DNA of 64,000 bases from the NCBI GenBank assembly GCA_016719105.1, contig JADKAQ010000008.1:1-64000 (forward strand), read 5' to 3'. The DNA comes from Gemmatimonadota bacterium (GTDB taxonomy: Bacteria; Gemmatimonadota; Gemmatimonadetes; Gemmatimonadales; Gemmatimonadaceae). Below, piece after piece: positions 1-7,679 of this stretch; the stretch's first letter is position 1, and each line of letters opens with the position of its first letter. The notes under the pieces are model-generated. The model worked only from the letters and a program-made list of their open reading frames with translations, was not told the DNA's origin and did not search any database. The position numbers and the translations under genes are program-made.

Positions 1-514
1 GTACGGAGAGCTGCGCGTGGGGGCCGCGGCATCCGGTGCTCACGATCGAGCCGGGGGCGGAAGTGCGGTTCCGCCCGGGAGCCTGCTGGCGGTGTCGGAC
101 ACGCTCGACGCGAGCGGCAAACGCAGCGCGCTGGTGATTCCGGCGGAGGGCCCCGGTGCGCTTCGTGGGCGATTCCCCGGGAACCGGGACATGGATCGGG
201 GTGATCCTCGAGGGGCGGCGCGCGCCGAGCTTCGCCAGCTGCAAGTCGAGGGGTGCGGTGGGAGCAGCTCCTCAACGAGGACCGCGCGACTGCATTGTCG
301 CGGTCCCCAACTCCTTCAACGAGGGGCCTGGAGCTCCTGGTCGACGGGCTCACGATCACCGGAGCGCGCGGCGTCGGTCTCGTGCTCGGCCGCTACGTCA
401 CCTTCGCCCCCGGCTCTCGCAACCTGACAATCGAGAACGGGGGGTCCTTCCCGCTCAGCGCCCGCCCGATGTGGTGGGTCGGCTGCCAACCGGGGTGACG
501 TATCGCGGAACGCG
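1..514 (+). pseudogene. Frameshifted upstream part of a repetitive beta-helix-like secreted protein
   Basis: No single reading frame covers this stretch, but recognisable pieces follow each other in different frames. A HPVLTIEPGAEVRF piece lies near 30-85 (frame 3), a DTLDASGKRSALVIPAEG piece near 100-155 (frame 2), GTGTWIGVILEG near 175-215 (frame 3), AELRQLQVEGCGG near 225-265, and LELLVDGLTITG to SFPLSARPMWW near 325-475 (frame 1). These match, in order, repeat motifs in the intact downstream frame at 515-1597 (APVLTLAQGVRLYV, GRTWIGVEFS, LEYVEIDDAG). I infer one longer gene with three or more frameshifts here, either decayed or poorly sequenced. The true start lies left of the window. Confidence 0.5.
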
Positions 515-1597
515 GTGCAGGAGCTGCGCATCGTGAGTGGCATCGTCGCGGACTCGGCCACGTGGGGCGATGCGGGATTGCCGTGGCGCTTGACCGCGCC
601 GGTGTTCGTGCACGGCGCGCGCGCCCCCGCACTGACGATCGCCGCCGGCGCGCGCCTTCGCATGGATTCGGTCGCCGCCCTCATCGTCGGCAGCAACGGG
701 CGCGGACAACTGCACGTCGGGAGCACGAGCGGGGCGCCGGTGGTCATCGAGCCGTCATCGGGCAGCGCGCGATGGCTCGGCATCGCGGTGAACGGCGGGG
801 GCGATTCGAGTACGTTCGGCAACGTCACGCTCGATGGTTGCATCACCTGCCTGCTCGTCGAGGCGTCGGGCGTCCTACCGACGCGCGTGTTCCTTGATAG
901 CGTCACGATTCGCCGGGCGGCGGACGTGGCCGTGCAGCTGGTGGCGCGCGGACGCATCGGCGCGGGCTCGCGACGGGTGACCATTACCCAATCGGGGCGC
1001 CTCCCGTGGCGCGTCGCGCCCGACGCCGCGGCCTCGATCCCCGCCGGCACCTACACAGGCAATGCGACCGACGTGGTCGAGCTGTCGCAACGCGAGCTCT
1101 ACGAGACGGCAAGCTGGCGCGACGTGGGGATCCCCTTTCGCGCGCGCCTGGGGCTGACGCTGGGCGACCTCGCACATGCGCCCGTGCTCACGCTCGCCCA
1201 GGGCGTAAGACTGTATGTCGGGGCAGACGAGCGCGTGGTGGTGAACAACGGCGCCTTGCGCGCTGGGGACCGCGTCGAACCCGGTGCGTCTCACGGCCAT
1301 CCCGGGGCGAGTGGCAGGACCTGGATCGGCGTGGAGTTCTCGGCATCAGCCACGCTCCCGACGCGGCTCGAGTACGTGGAGATTGACGATGCAGGGCTGG
1401 CCGATAGCGGAGTCGGGGGGGCCGTGCGCCTGCACGATGACCTCGGGGGAGCGCTGCGGCACGTCACGATCCGCCGCTCGCCCACCTGCGGGATCCTCCT
1501 CTTCTCGACGCTGCCGTGGGGAGAAGACTACACGGATCCTGCGTTCGGCAACGTGTTCGTCGACGTGGCGGGGGGCTCGCGCTGTCGGTTTCCGTAG
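515..1597 (+). CDS. Repeat-containing beta-helix-like extracellular protein, C-terminal part
   Basis: Open for 360 codons; the first ATG-type residue is probably not the real start, because similar sequence continues upstream in shifted frames. Two copies of a unit of about 180 residues are visible. Each holds a W-x-D-x-G-x-P motif, then a hydrophobic strand ending in LTI/LTL-x-x-G-x-R-L, a G-rich turn, a WLGIAV or WIGVEF strand, and a final VTIRR strand. The alternation of short hydrophobic strands with Gly/Asn/Asp turns is typical of right-handed parallel beta-helix surface proteins, but no catalytic motif is seen and no family is firmly assigned. It converges on the membrane protein gene at 1664-2176, with a hairpin between them. 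Function unknown; likely exported as part of a larger protein. Confidence 0.5.
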   Translation: MQELRIVSGIVADSATWGDAGLPWRLTAPVFVHGARAPALTIAAGARLRMDSVAALIVGSNGRGQLHVGSTSGAPVVIEPSSGSARWLGIAVNGGGDSSTFGNVTLDGCITCLLVEASGVLPTRVFLDSVTIRRAADVAVQLVARGRIGAGSRRVTITQSGRLPWRVAPDAAASIPAGTYTGNATDVVELSQRELYETASWRDVGIPFRARLGLTLGDLAHAPVLTLAQGVRLYVGADERVVVNNGALRAGDRVEPGASHGHPGASGRTWIGVEFSASATLPTRLEYVEIDDAGLADSGVGGAVRLHDDLGGALRHVTIRRSPTCGILLFSTLPWGEDYTDPAFGNVFVDVAGGSRCRFP

Positions 1598-1619
1598 CGC
1601 TGGTGGCAACGGACGCAGG

Positions 1620-1652
1620 CGACTCGTGGCGACAGCGTCCTTGCACGAGTCG
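1620..1652. terminator. Hairpin between convergent genes
   Basis: A perfect 9-bp inverted repeat (CGACTCGTG at 1620-1628 and CACGAGTCG at 1644-1652) with a 15-nt loop lies between the stop codons at 1597 and 1664. There is no T-tract, so it could serve either strand or be chance. Confidence 0.35.
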
Positions 1653-1663
1653 GACGTCTCCGC

Positions 1664-2176
1664 CTATCGGCGCCCGAGTGCCACGATGCGCCCCCGCGAC
1701 ACCGCCCACGCCAGGTAGCAGGCGACGATGAGGTCGTAGATGATGCAGGCGACGGGGAGGTCGTGCATCTGCGCGGGGAGCGTGCGCGGAATCAGGTCCC
1801 ACGCCGGATGAAAGAACCAGACGCCCACCAGGAACCACGGTGAGCGCCACAGGGCGAGCAGCGTCCCGCCGAGGACGACGGCGAGCGCGATGTACTCAAT
1901 CGGTTGTTTCGTGACCGCATAGACCAGCGGGAGGAGCCAGACGGTGAGGAAGGCCCATCCGCCGGCCTGCCATCTGGGACTGAGCCAGGCGAGGGCAAGC
2001 ACGAGTCCGACGCCCAGCGGCGCGGCGCCCGGGATCAGGCGCCCGGTCGCCGAGAGCCATCCGACCACAGACGACGTCGCGATGGCGACCGCGCCGATGA
2101 AGAGCAGCGTGGCGATGGCGACGACGTAGCGGCGGGCAGGGTGGGACGGCGTGGAGGGAGACGGAATGGTCGTCAT
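1664..2176 (-). CDS. Small polytopic membrane protein of unknown function
   Basis: 170 residues with about six hydrophobic segments (roughly residues 17-40, 48-65, 72-90, 94-111, 113-130 and 139-160) separated by very short loops, so an integral inner-membrane protein. The C-terminal half holds WFFHPAWDLIPR and a conserved-looking LPVACIIYDLIVA stretch. The His and Asp near the membrane edge are the only polar features inside hydrophobic sequence. The ATG lies directly after the TGA of the SET-domain gene (stop at 2177, start at 2176), so the two are probably co-transcribed. I do not recognise the family. Confidence 0.7.
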   Translation of the reverse strand: MTTIPSPSTPSHPARRYVVAIATLLFIGAVAIATSSVVGWLSATGRLIPGAAPLGVGLVLALAWLSPRWQAGGWAFLTVWLLPLVYAVTKQPIEYIALAVVLGGTLLALWRSPWFLVGVWFFHPAWDLIPRTLPAQMHDLPVACIIYDLIVACYLAWAVSRGRIVALGRR

Positions 2177-2601
2177 TCAAGTCGCGGTCTCGTCGTCCAC
2201 CAGCTCGCCGTAGTCCACCGTCAGCTCCTCACCAGCGGCGATGTCGCGCAACGCCTCGAACCACTTCCCCTCCTCGATCGACGCGACGTTCGGCGTGTCC
2301 GAGTGATTCAGGAAGTGGGAGAGGTCCATTCGCTTGAAGCCATCGCGGGGGAGCCAGTACCAGTCAGTGTCGAAGAGGCAATAGGTCTCGACCAGGCGCT
2401 TCGCGCATGCGCGGGGAGCGCGTCGATCTCGGCGCGGGGGACGGCGAGGTACTCGTCAGGTGCACCAGGCGGGGAGAACATGTCGCGGCACCCCTTGGGG
2501 ATGTCGCGGATGGCGAAGACGCCGATCCCCTCGATGGGCGAGGGGCGCAGCATGACGTAGGTCTGGTCGCGCAGTTCTCGGAGAATCTGGTCTGGGGTCA
2601 T
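2177..2601 (-). CDS. SET-domain protein, one frameshift
   Basis: Read from ATG at 2601, the N-terminal half gives the SET-domain opening (RPSPIEGIGVFAIRDIPKG, then a segment ending in IDALPAHA). Near 2407-2412, within a GCGCG run, the frame shifts by one base. The other frame continues with KRLVETYCLF, LSHFLNHSDTPNV and GEELTVDYGEL to the TGA at 2177. NHSxxPN and the ELTxDYG motif form the S-adenosylmethionine/lysine pocket of SET methyltransferases, so both halves belong to one protein of about 141 residues. That is a minimal bacterial SET domain without added modules. Removing one base restores the frame; sequence error and true mutation cannot be told apart here. Substrate unknown; such proteins are thought to methylate lysines. 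Confidence 0.65.
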
Positions 2602-2856
2602 GCGTGGGCTCGTGGCGTCTCGGGGCGCGGCGTGCAAGATACTGCGGGTGGTCACGCCGAGCACGAGGCCCGGGGCGAGGGCACGACGCCTGCGACGGGG
2701 AGCACCCTTGGGAATCGCAAAGCCTGTGGACCTCCCACGCTTCGATCTCGCTCGCCCACCGGCGTGACGCGCCAGCGGGCGCACCACCAGGTGAAAGGGC
2801 GGCGCATCACGCCATTCGTCGGTGGCCGGCACCCGCCAGCCGTTAGGCGTGTCCCC

Positions 2857-3480
2857 CTAACGACGCCGTCCGTCGACGGCCGCCGCCAACGCCGGTTGCG
2901 CCTCGCCGGCACCATCGACGGCCCGCGAGTCGCCGAGATAGAGCCCGAACAGCCACACGACCCACGCCGCGTGCGCGAGCTTCTGCACGATGGGGAGGAA
3001 TCCGTAGAACAGGTCGCCGTAGTACATGGTGGCGTTGGTCAGCGTCATCCCCAGGCACACGACGCCCGCCCCCAGCATGCCGACGCGCCGCTCCACGTAG
3101 AGCCGATGGAAGATGGTGACCATCGTCGTCACGAAGAAGATCAGGGCGAGCGCGACGAGGACATCGTGCATCGGCGTCACCACGAGCGCCGTGTAGACCA
3201 TCGCATTGATGCCGGCGATCCTGATGGTCTTGCTGTGGAATCGCGTGGGGCCGCGCGTCGAGATCGTGTGGAAGACGACCGCCATGCTCGCGGCGAAGAT
3301 GACGACGGCCAGCGCCGCGAGTGGTCGCGCGGTGTTCGGCGCGCCTCGCAGTGTCTCCGGTTGGAAGAGGCTGGAGATCGACTGGTTGATCCAGTCGTAT
3401 CCTCCGGGGTAGCGCGCGGCCGCGACGGCGAAGATGACGGTCGAGGCGAGGACGCCGACCAGGGGGAGCAAACGTCGCAT
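2857..3480 (-). CDS. Six-helix membrane protein, DUF998-like
   Basis: 207 residues from ATG at 3480; a TTG at 3498 would add six residues. A first helix at residues 5-22 is followed by the motif YPGGYDWINQSISSLF, then further helices near 55-73, 88-103, 105-123, 133-152 and 160-185. The GxYDxxxxxIS-L motif after helix 1 followed by helices rich in small residues resembles the DUF998 family of unknown function, but the match is by eye only. It ends about 255 bp before the SET gene on the same strand. No catalytic residues are evident. Confidence 0.6.
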   Translation of the reverse strand: MRRLLPLVGVLASTVIFAVAAARYPGGYDWINQSISSLFQPETLRGAPNTARPLAALAVVIFAASMAVVFHTISTRGPTRFHSKTIRIAGINAMVYTALVVTPMHDVLVALALIFFVTTMVTIFHRLYVERRVGMLGAGVVCLGMTLTNATMYYGDLFYGFLPIVQKLAHAAWVVWLFGLYLGDSRAVDGAGEAQPALAAAVDGRRR

Positions 3481-3629
3481 GAACGCTCGAGGGGACAACG
3501 TCGGAACGCGGGTGAGCGCCTCCGGATTCCCGGTCGCGCGGTTCGTGCCGTCAGGGGCTCCTTACGCGCGAGTGGAGGCCGAGGTGTCACTCCCTCACGA
3601 GGCGTCAGTCGCAGCCGCGTCCAGGCCGA

Positions 3630-5399
3630 TCACGGTTCCCACGCGACCGCCAACGGCCGCCCCCCTCCCGTGGCGGTTCGGTACATCGGCGGAGAGCCAT
3701 CCCCGTTCACCACCCAGAGCGCGCCCGCCCACGTGACGATCGCCAGCGATCCGCCATCCCGCGACCAGCGGGCTGCGAAGGCCGGTCGTTGCAGCATGGG
3801 AAGGTGCAGCTCGCGCCCCGCGTACGTCCGCATGTCGACGATGGTCACACTCCCCGACACGAAGGCGATCGCGGATTCGTCCGGCGCCCAATCGGGGTTC
3901 ATCCCGTAGTCGATCTTCACTCGGCGTGTGGAGTCCTGCACACAGATGAAGTTCTCGGAGTACGGATAGAACGGATTCTCCATCTCGCACCCGAAGGTGA
4001 ATCGCTCGTTCGACGCGGTACGAACGAAGTACGCCGGCTCGGTGACATTGGGGTTCGCGTAGTTGGCGGGGAGGCCGTCCTTCTGCATGCGTCGCACCGC
4101 CCCTCCCGTGTTCGAGTAGACGATCGTTCCATCGCGATCCCACGACGGCGAGAGGATCTCCTCCTGCAGCTCGAATCGGCGCGGCATGCCGCCGCGAGCC
4201 GACAGGAGCGAGACATGCCGCGCGCCGCTCGAAAAGAGCAACATGCTCCCATCGGGGGACCACTCGAGCCCCGCGTTCATGCGTAGGAGGCTCGACTGAG
4301 TGTCGATCAGGGGACCGCCGGGGACCAGGAGCCGATCGGGGGTGCCATCCATCCCCCACGATTCGATCCGCGGGCTCCCTCCCCCAACCCAGTCGGACGA
4401 CGCGACGGTCAGCCGTGCCGGGAGCGGACGCACGGTCAGGCGACCCCGCAGGCTCACCGTGCCGACGGTTGCGGTATACGTGGTCGTTCCGGGGCGCAGT
4501 GCACGCGCGACCCACCCCTTCGGCAGGTAGTCGAGTGAATCGACCGCAACGAAGGTGACGACGGTCGGATCGGCGACCTCGAAGCGTACGGCGGTGGGAG
4601 AAATCTCGGCCCACGGCTTGGCAGGAGACGCCAGCATGACGGGCGCGTTCCACGCCGGCGGGAGCGTGAGCGAATCGCTGCAGCTGGTCGCGGTCGGCGT
4701 CGACAGCCCGCGTTGCAGCATCGGCCAGCACAGCGCGAGTTGCTCGATGATCGGCGGCACCACCCGCATCGCGCGCGTGCTCCGGACGTCGCCGTAAGCC
4801 GCGCTGATGAGCGCCACTCCCGCGCTCACCGCGCTCACGAGCCCTGTGGAAGAGACGGCCGCGACGGCGGGAGCCGACGACTGCCACGTTGACGTGATGG
4901 GGACTTCGGTGGCACCGGGCGCAAAACGCGGCGTCGCGACGAAGCGGCGCGAATCGCCCGCCTCGATGACCGCCGAATCGGGGGCGATGACGAGGTCGAC
5001 CACCTGCGGCGGCTCGACCCGCAGGCGGCTTCCGCGCGATATGCCCCCCGCGGAGGCGACGATGGTGGCTTCGCCGACCGCGGTCGCCGTCACGCGCCCG
5101 ACGGCCGAGACGCTGGCCACGTTCGGCGCGCTCGAACTCCAGGTGATGCCCACCGACGCCGTCGTGTCGCCGGTCGCGGTTCGCGGTGTGGCGGTGAACT
5201 GCCGTGTCTCGCCCACGGTGAGCAGGGCCGAAGCCGGGACGATCGTGATGTCGGCCACCCCGCCAGGCGATTGGGGAGGCGCCGCACCATCTCCGCACGC
5301 CAAGATCGCCACGACCAGCGCCGGGAGCGCGGCACGCACGACGCCGTTAGCGACAACACGACGATCGGACCAAACCGTGGAGAGGCGGAGATGCGGCAT
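3630..5399 (-). CDS. Lipoprotein with bacterial Ig-like domains and a C-terminal beta-propeller
   Basis: 589 residues from ATG at 5399. A hydrophobic signal ends in the lipobox VAILAC (Cys near residue 35), so the product is probably a lipid-anchored outer-membrane or periplasmic protein. Residues of about 45-220 hold two Big2-type repeats, each with ADITIVPAS/VDLVIAPDS, a GETRQFTA or GDSRRFVA strand, TWSSSAP/TWQSSAP and a final VTA..GEATI strand. The C-terminal half has TolB/PD40-like blades (WSPDGSMLLFSS, PSWDRDGTIVYS, DWAPDESAIAFVS, RWSRDGGSLAIV). This architecture fits a secreted binding or adhesion protein rather than an enzyme. The frame stays open upstream to 6992 on the opposite strand of two real genes, and that extension is not coding. 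Confidence 0.8.
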   Translation of the reverse strand: MPHLRLSTVWSDRRVVANGVVRAALPALVVAILACGDGAAPPQSPGGVADITIVPASALLTVGETRQFTATPRTATGDTTASVGITWSSSAPNVASVSAVGRVTATAVGEATIVASAGGISRGSRLRVEPPQVVDLVIAPDSAVIEAGDSRRFVATPRFAPGATEVPITSTWQSSAPAVAAVSSTGLVSAVSAGVALISAAYGDVRSTRAMRVVPPIIEQLALCWPMLQRGLSTPTATSCSDSLTLPPAWNAPVMLASPAKPWAEISPTAVRFEVADPTVVTFVAVDSLDYLPKGWVARALRPGTTTYTATVGTVSLRGRLTVRPLPARLTVASSDWVGGGSPRIESWGMDGTPDRLLVPGGPLIDTQSSLLRMNAGLEWSPDGSMLLFSSGARHVSLLSARGGMPRRFELQEEILSPSWDRDGTIVYSNTGGAVRRMQKDGLPANYANPNVTEPAYFVRTASNERFTFGCEMENPFYPYSENFICVQDSTRRVKIDYGMNPDWAPDESAIAFVSGSVTIVDMRTYAGRELHLPMLQRPAFAARWSRDGGSLAIVTWAGALWVVNGDGSPPMYRTATGGGRPLAVAWEP

Positions 5400-5643
5400 C
5401 ACGATACGCGAGGCTGGCAGGGGACATCCGTCGGATCCGCGAACCCGATACGATAGTGCCGAGCTGTCTGGGGATCGTCTGGACTTCGAGGAGTACGCGC
5501 GGGCGGCGGTCGCCCCGTCACCTGCCGCCAGCGTGGTCTCGTGCCGAGGACTCTCCTCGCTCCGCGGCCGACTGCGCTGGCCTGCCACGATGCGCGGGGC
5601 TACCGTTCGCCTCGTCTCCCACATCCACGCCCCTCGCTTCCAC

Positions 5644-6174
5644 ATGACCGACACCGCCCAGCGCGACGCCGCCATCAAGGCCCACGCCGCCGCCGTCGAG
5701 TCCTTTCTCGTCGCAGCGCGCGCCGTCCCCGATGACGCGTGGGACCGCCCGATGGCGCGGGACAAGTGGTCACCGGCGCAGGTGGCCGAGCACGTACGCC
5801 TGACGTACACGGTCGTCCAGAACGAACTGGCGGGGGGGAGCGGGCTCCGCATCCGAACTCCGTGGTTGGTGCGGCAGCTCCTGCGCATGCGCATCCTCCC
5901 GCGCATCCTGGCCACCGGTAGGCTTCCCGCCGGCGCGCGCGCCTCATCGGAGATTCGCCCCGGCGACGGTCCGTTCCAGCGCGCACCATTGCTGCAGGCT
6001 CTACAGGTCGCGGCTTCTAGCGCCGAGGGGTCGATCGCGCGCCGCTGGGGCGAGGGGAGCGCCGGGATCACGCACCACATTTTCGGCCGGATCGAGCTCC
6101 CGCGGGCGATTCGCTTCATCACCGTGCACACGGCCCACCACACGCGGCAGTTGCTCGAGGTCGGGGCCAAGTAG
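5644..6174 (+). CDS. DinB-superfamily putative metal-dependent hydrolase
   Basis: 176 residues from ATG at 5644. The pattern is that of the DinB/YfiT four-helix bundle. The first helix is followed by MARDKWSPAQVAEHVRLTY, whose His is the first metal ligand, then a HHIFGRI segment, and near the C terminus HTAHHTRQL, giving the histidine triad expected for a divalent metal. Members act in thiol-dependent (for example bacillithiol) transfers or have unknown roles; no substrate can be read from this sequence. The gene stands alone. A 15-bp direct repeat lies right after its stop. Confidence 0.75.
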   Translation: MTDTAQRDAAIKAHAAAVESFLVAARAVPDDAWDRPMARDKWSPAQVAEHVRLTYTVVQNELAGGSGLRIRTPWLVRQLLRMRILPRILATGRLPAGARASSEIRPGDGPFQRAPLLQALQVAASSAEGSIARRWGEGSAGITHHIFGRIELPRAIRFITVHTAHHTRQLLEVGAK

Positions 6175-6180
6175 CGCCGC

Positions 6181-6218
6181 CGACTGGCGGCGTCGCGCGC
6201 CGTCGACTGGCGGCGTCG
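6181..6218. repeat. 15-bp direct repeat after the DinB-like gene
   Basis: CGACTGGCGGCGTCG occurs at 6181-6195 and again at 6204-6218, separated by eight bases, just downstream of a stop codon. It is locally self-complementary and may be slipped-strand duplication. Confidence 0.6.
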
Positions 6219-6401
6219 GCGCCGTCGGTGCGGGGGGGCCCCACGGCACTCGGGTGTCCTTCTGCTCAGCGGCCCCCCGCCCGAGCCTTCGCCCCGTCCC
6301 GCGGGGATGGCAGCGATGGGTCGCGGTCGCCATCTTCGTCGCATCCGGGGCTCGGCGGGGCGGTACCCGCCGGCGCCCCGGTTCCCGCCTCGCCCCGACC
6401 C

Positions 6402-6956
6402 ATGCCCACCTCGCGCTCGCGATCCATTCGCCCCGGGATCTCTTTCCGCCCGTCGCGCCCCGCCGCCGCTCTCGCCTTGGCCCTCGGCGCCGTGCTCTCG
6501 ACCGGGTGTTACAGCTACCAGCCGGTCACCCTCTCCGAGCTCAAGCCGGAGATGCCGGTGCGTGTGCAGCTCACCGCCGTCGCGGTCGACCGGCTGCGCA
6601 ACGGGGGGAACAACGAGGCGCGCTTCCTCGAGGACTTCTCGCTGAGCGGCAACGTGGCGCGCGTGAACGCCGACAGCGTCGTGCTCTCGGTGCAGACCAG
6701 CCGCACGACCGACGCGACCGTTCGCCCCGTGGCCTTCTACCAGCCGCTCCCGCTGCTGCGGAGCGAGCTGCGCACCACCGAGGTTCGCCGTCTCGACCGT
6801 CGGCGCACCACGTGGGCCACGGCGGTCCTCAGCACGCTGGCAATCGGCGCCGCGGTCTACGCCATCAAGCATGGTGGCGAAGCCAGCGGGTCGACGCCGG
6901 TGCCGGGCGGGCCTAACGAGGTGCGGGTGCCGTTGCTGGGGCTGAGGCTGCGGTAG
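6402..6956 (+). CDS. Small lipoprotein of unknown function
   Basis: 184 residues from ATG at 6402. A basic N terminus and an Ala/Leu-rich signal end in the lipobox LSTGC (Cys near residue 38). The mature part starts YSYQPVTLSELKPEMPVRV and is predicted mostly beta: it holds VQLTAVAVDR, a SLSGNVARVNADSVVLSV strand pair, and a hydrophobic Ala/Ile segment near residues 141-157 before a polar tail. No family is recognised. The TAG stop is followed immediately by the palindromic intergenic element, so that element probably terminates this transcript. Confidence 0.65.
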   Translation: MPTSRSRSIRPGISFRPSRPAAALALALGAVLSTGCYSYQPVTLSELKPEMPVRVQLTAVAVDRLRNGGNNEARFLEDFSLSGNVARVNADSVVLSVQTSRTTDATVRPVAFYQPLPLLRSELRTTEVRRLDRRRTTWATAVLSTLAIGAAVYAIKHGGEASGSTPVPGGPNEVRVPLLGLRLR

Positions 6957-7160
6957 GGCGGAAGACGGGAAGACGGGAAGACGAGATACCAACGCTACAA
7001 AAGCAGGACACGGAGGCTCACGGAGGAAGGTCGCGATAGCGCCGACGTCCTCCGTGAATCTCCGTGAATCCTCTGTGAGCCTCCGTGTCTCGCTTGGCTG
7101 TTGAACTTCCTCGTCTTCCCGTCTTCCCGTCTTCCCGTCTTCCCGTCTTCCCGTCTTCCT
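6957..7160. repeat. Palindromic intergenic element, copy 1
   Basis: The edges are inverted octamer arrays: GAAGACGG repeated about three times at 6961-6984 and its complement CTTCCCGT repeated five times at 7115-7154. Inside, 7007-7027 and 7069-7089 form 21-nt arms matching at 20 of 21 positions (GACACGGAGGCTCACGGAGGA on the left, written as its first 20 and last base), with a 41-nt loop. The loop contains TAGCGCCGACGTCCTCCG at 7037-7054, which recurs exactly at 11608-11625 in copy 2. The nested palindrome lies between a rightward and a leftward 3' end and could act as a two-way terminator or be a REP/MITE-like element. Confidence 0.75.
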
Positions 7161-7164
7161 CCCC

Positions 7165-7402
7165 CTACGAGACCGTATTCGGCCGCGGCTTCACCTGCTC
7201 CGTGCTCGGCTTGAGCTCCGGCAACCCCGCCGCCTTCAGGATCGCATTCAGCCGCGGCAGCCGGGAGTTCATCCCCTTGTTGATCGCCGTCAGCTGCTTG
7301 TCGAGCTCCGCGCTCAGGGACTCGTAGGCCTCGATCGCCTGCTTCGTGGGGCGATACTCCCCCGTCCCCACGGTGCCGGCCAGTGAGGCAATCTGGTTGT
7401 TG
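7165..7402 (-). pseudogene. Duplicated 3' end of the Vps10/BNR-repeat gene
   Basis: About 235 bp nearly identical to 11695-11933, the last 78 or so codons of the intact gene at 11692-15138. Both encode NNQIASLAGTVGTGEY through STEQVKPRPNTVS and a TAG. Only a handful of differences are seen by eye. Homology stops sharply at about 7402, where the full gene continues and this copy runs into unrelated DNA, so this is a truncated copy without signal peptide or propeller. Together with the flanking palindromic element it forms a direct repeat around the kinase and DUF885 genes. Confidence 0.85.
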
Positions 7403-7515
7403 AAATTGCCGACGACGACCATGACACCGCACCCCGACTGCTCGCCTGCGCCGCGACGGCCAAGGCGGGGAGGGGAGGCACCCCCCCGGCCCCGCAGGCC
7501 GCCACTACGCGGTTA

Positions 7516-7541
7516 CCACCCCCGGGCCCCGCTGGGGGTGG
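7516..7541. terminator. GC-rich hairpin downstream of the kinase gene
   Basis: CCACCCCC (7516-7523) and GGGGGTGG (7534-7541) form a perfect 8-bp stem with a 10-nt loop, about 140 bp beyond the kinase stop at 7680. No T-tract. The rest of 7403-7679 shows no gene. Confidence 0.35.
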
Positions 7542-7679
7542 TCGTGAGCGCCGACGGGCGCGGAAGCGACGGTAGTCGGCGCCCAGCAAGCGAGTGCTCA
7601 ACCTCGCCATGAGCGGCGATGAGGCGACAGCGCGCCCACCCCCGACCCCAACCCCGAGCTCGGGTCCCGATATGGGTCG

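Noticed and set aside
3595..5298. A second long leftward frame over the Ig-like/propeller gene
   Set aside because: Arg/His-rich translation without domains; it is a shadow frame of 3630-5399.
3630..6992. A 1120-codon leftward frame that would extend the Ig-like/propeller lipoprotein
   Set aside because: The part beyond 5399 lies antisense to the DinB-like and lipoprotein genes and is Arg/Ala/Pro-rich with no domain; the signal peptide and lipobox start at 5399.
7115..7154. Octamer array considered as a CRISPR or satellite
   Set aside because: Units are head-to-tail with no spacers; simple tandem repeats only.
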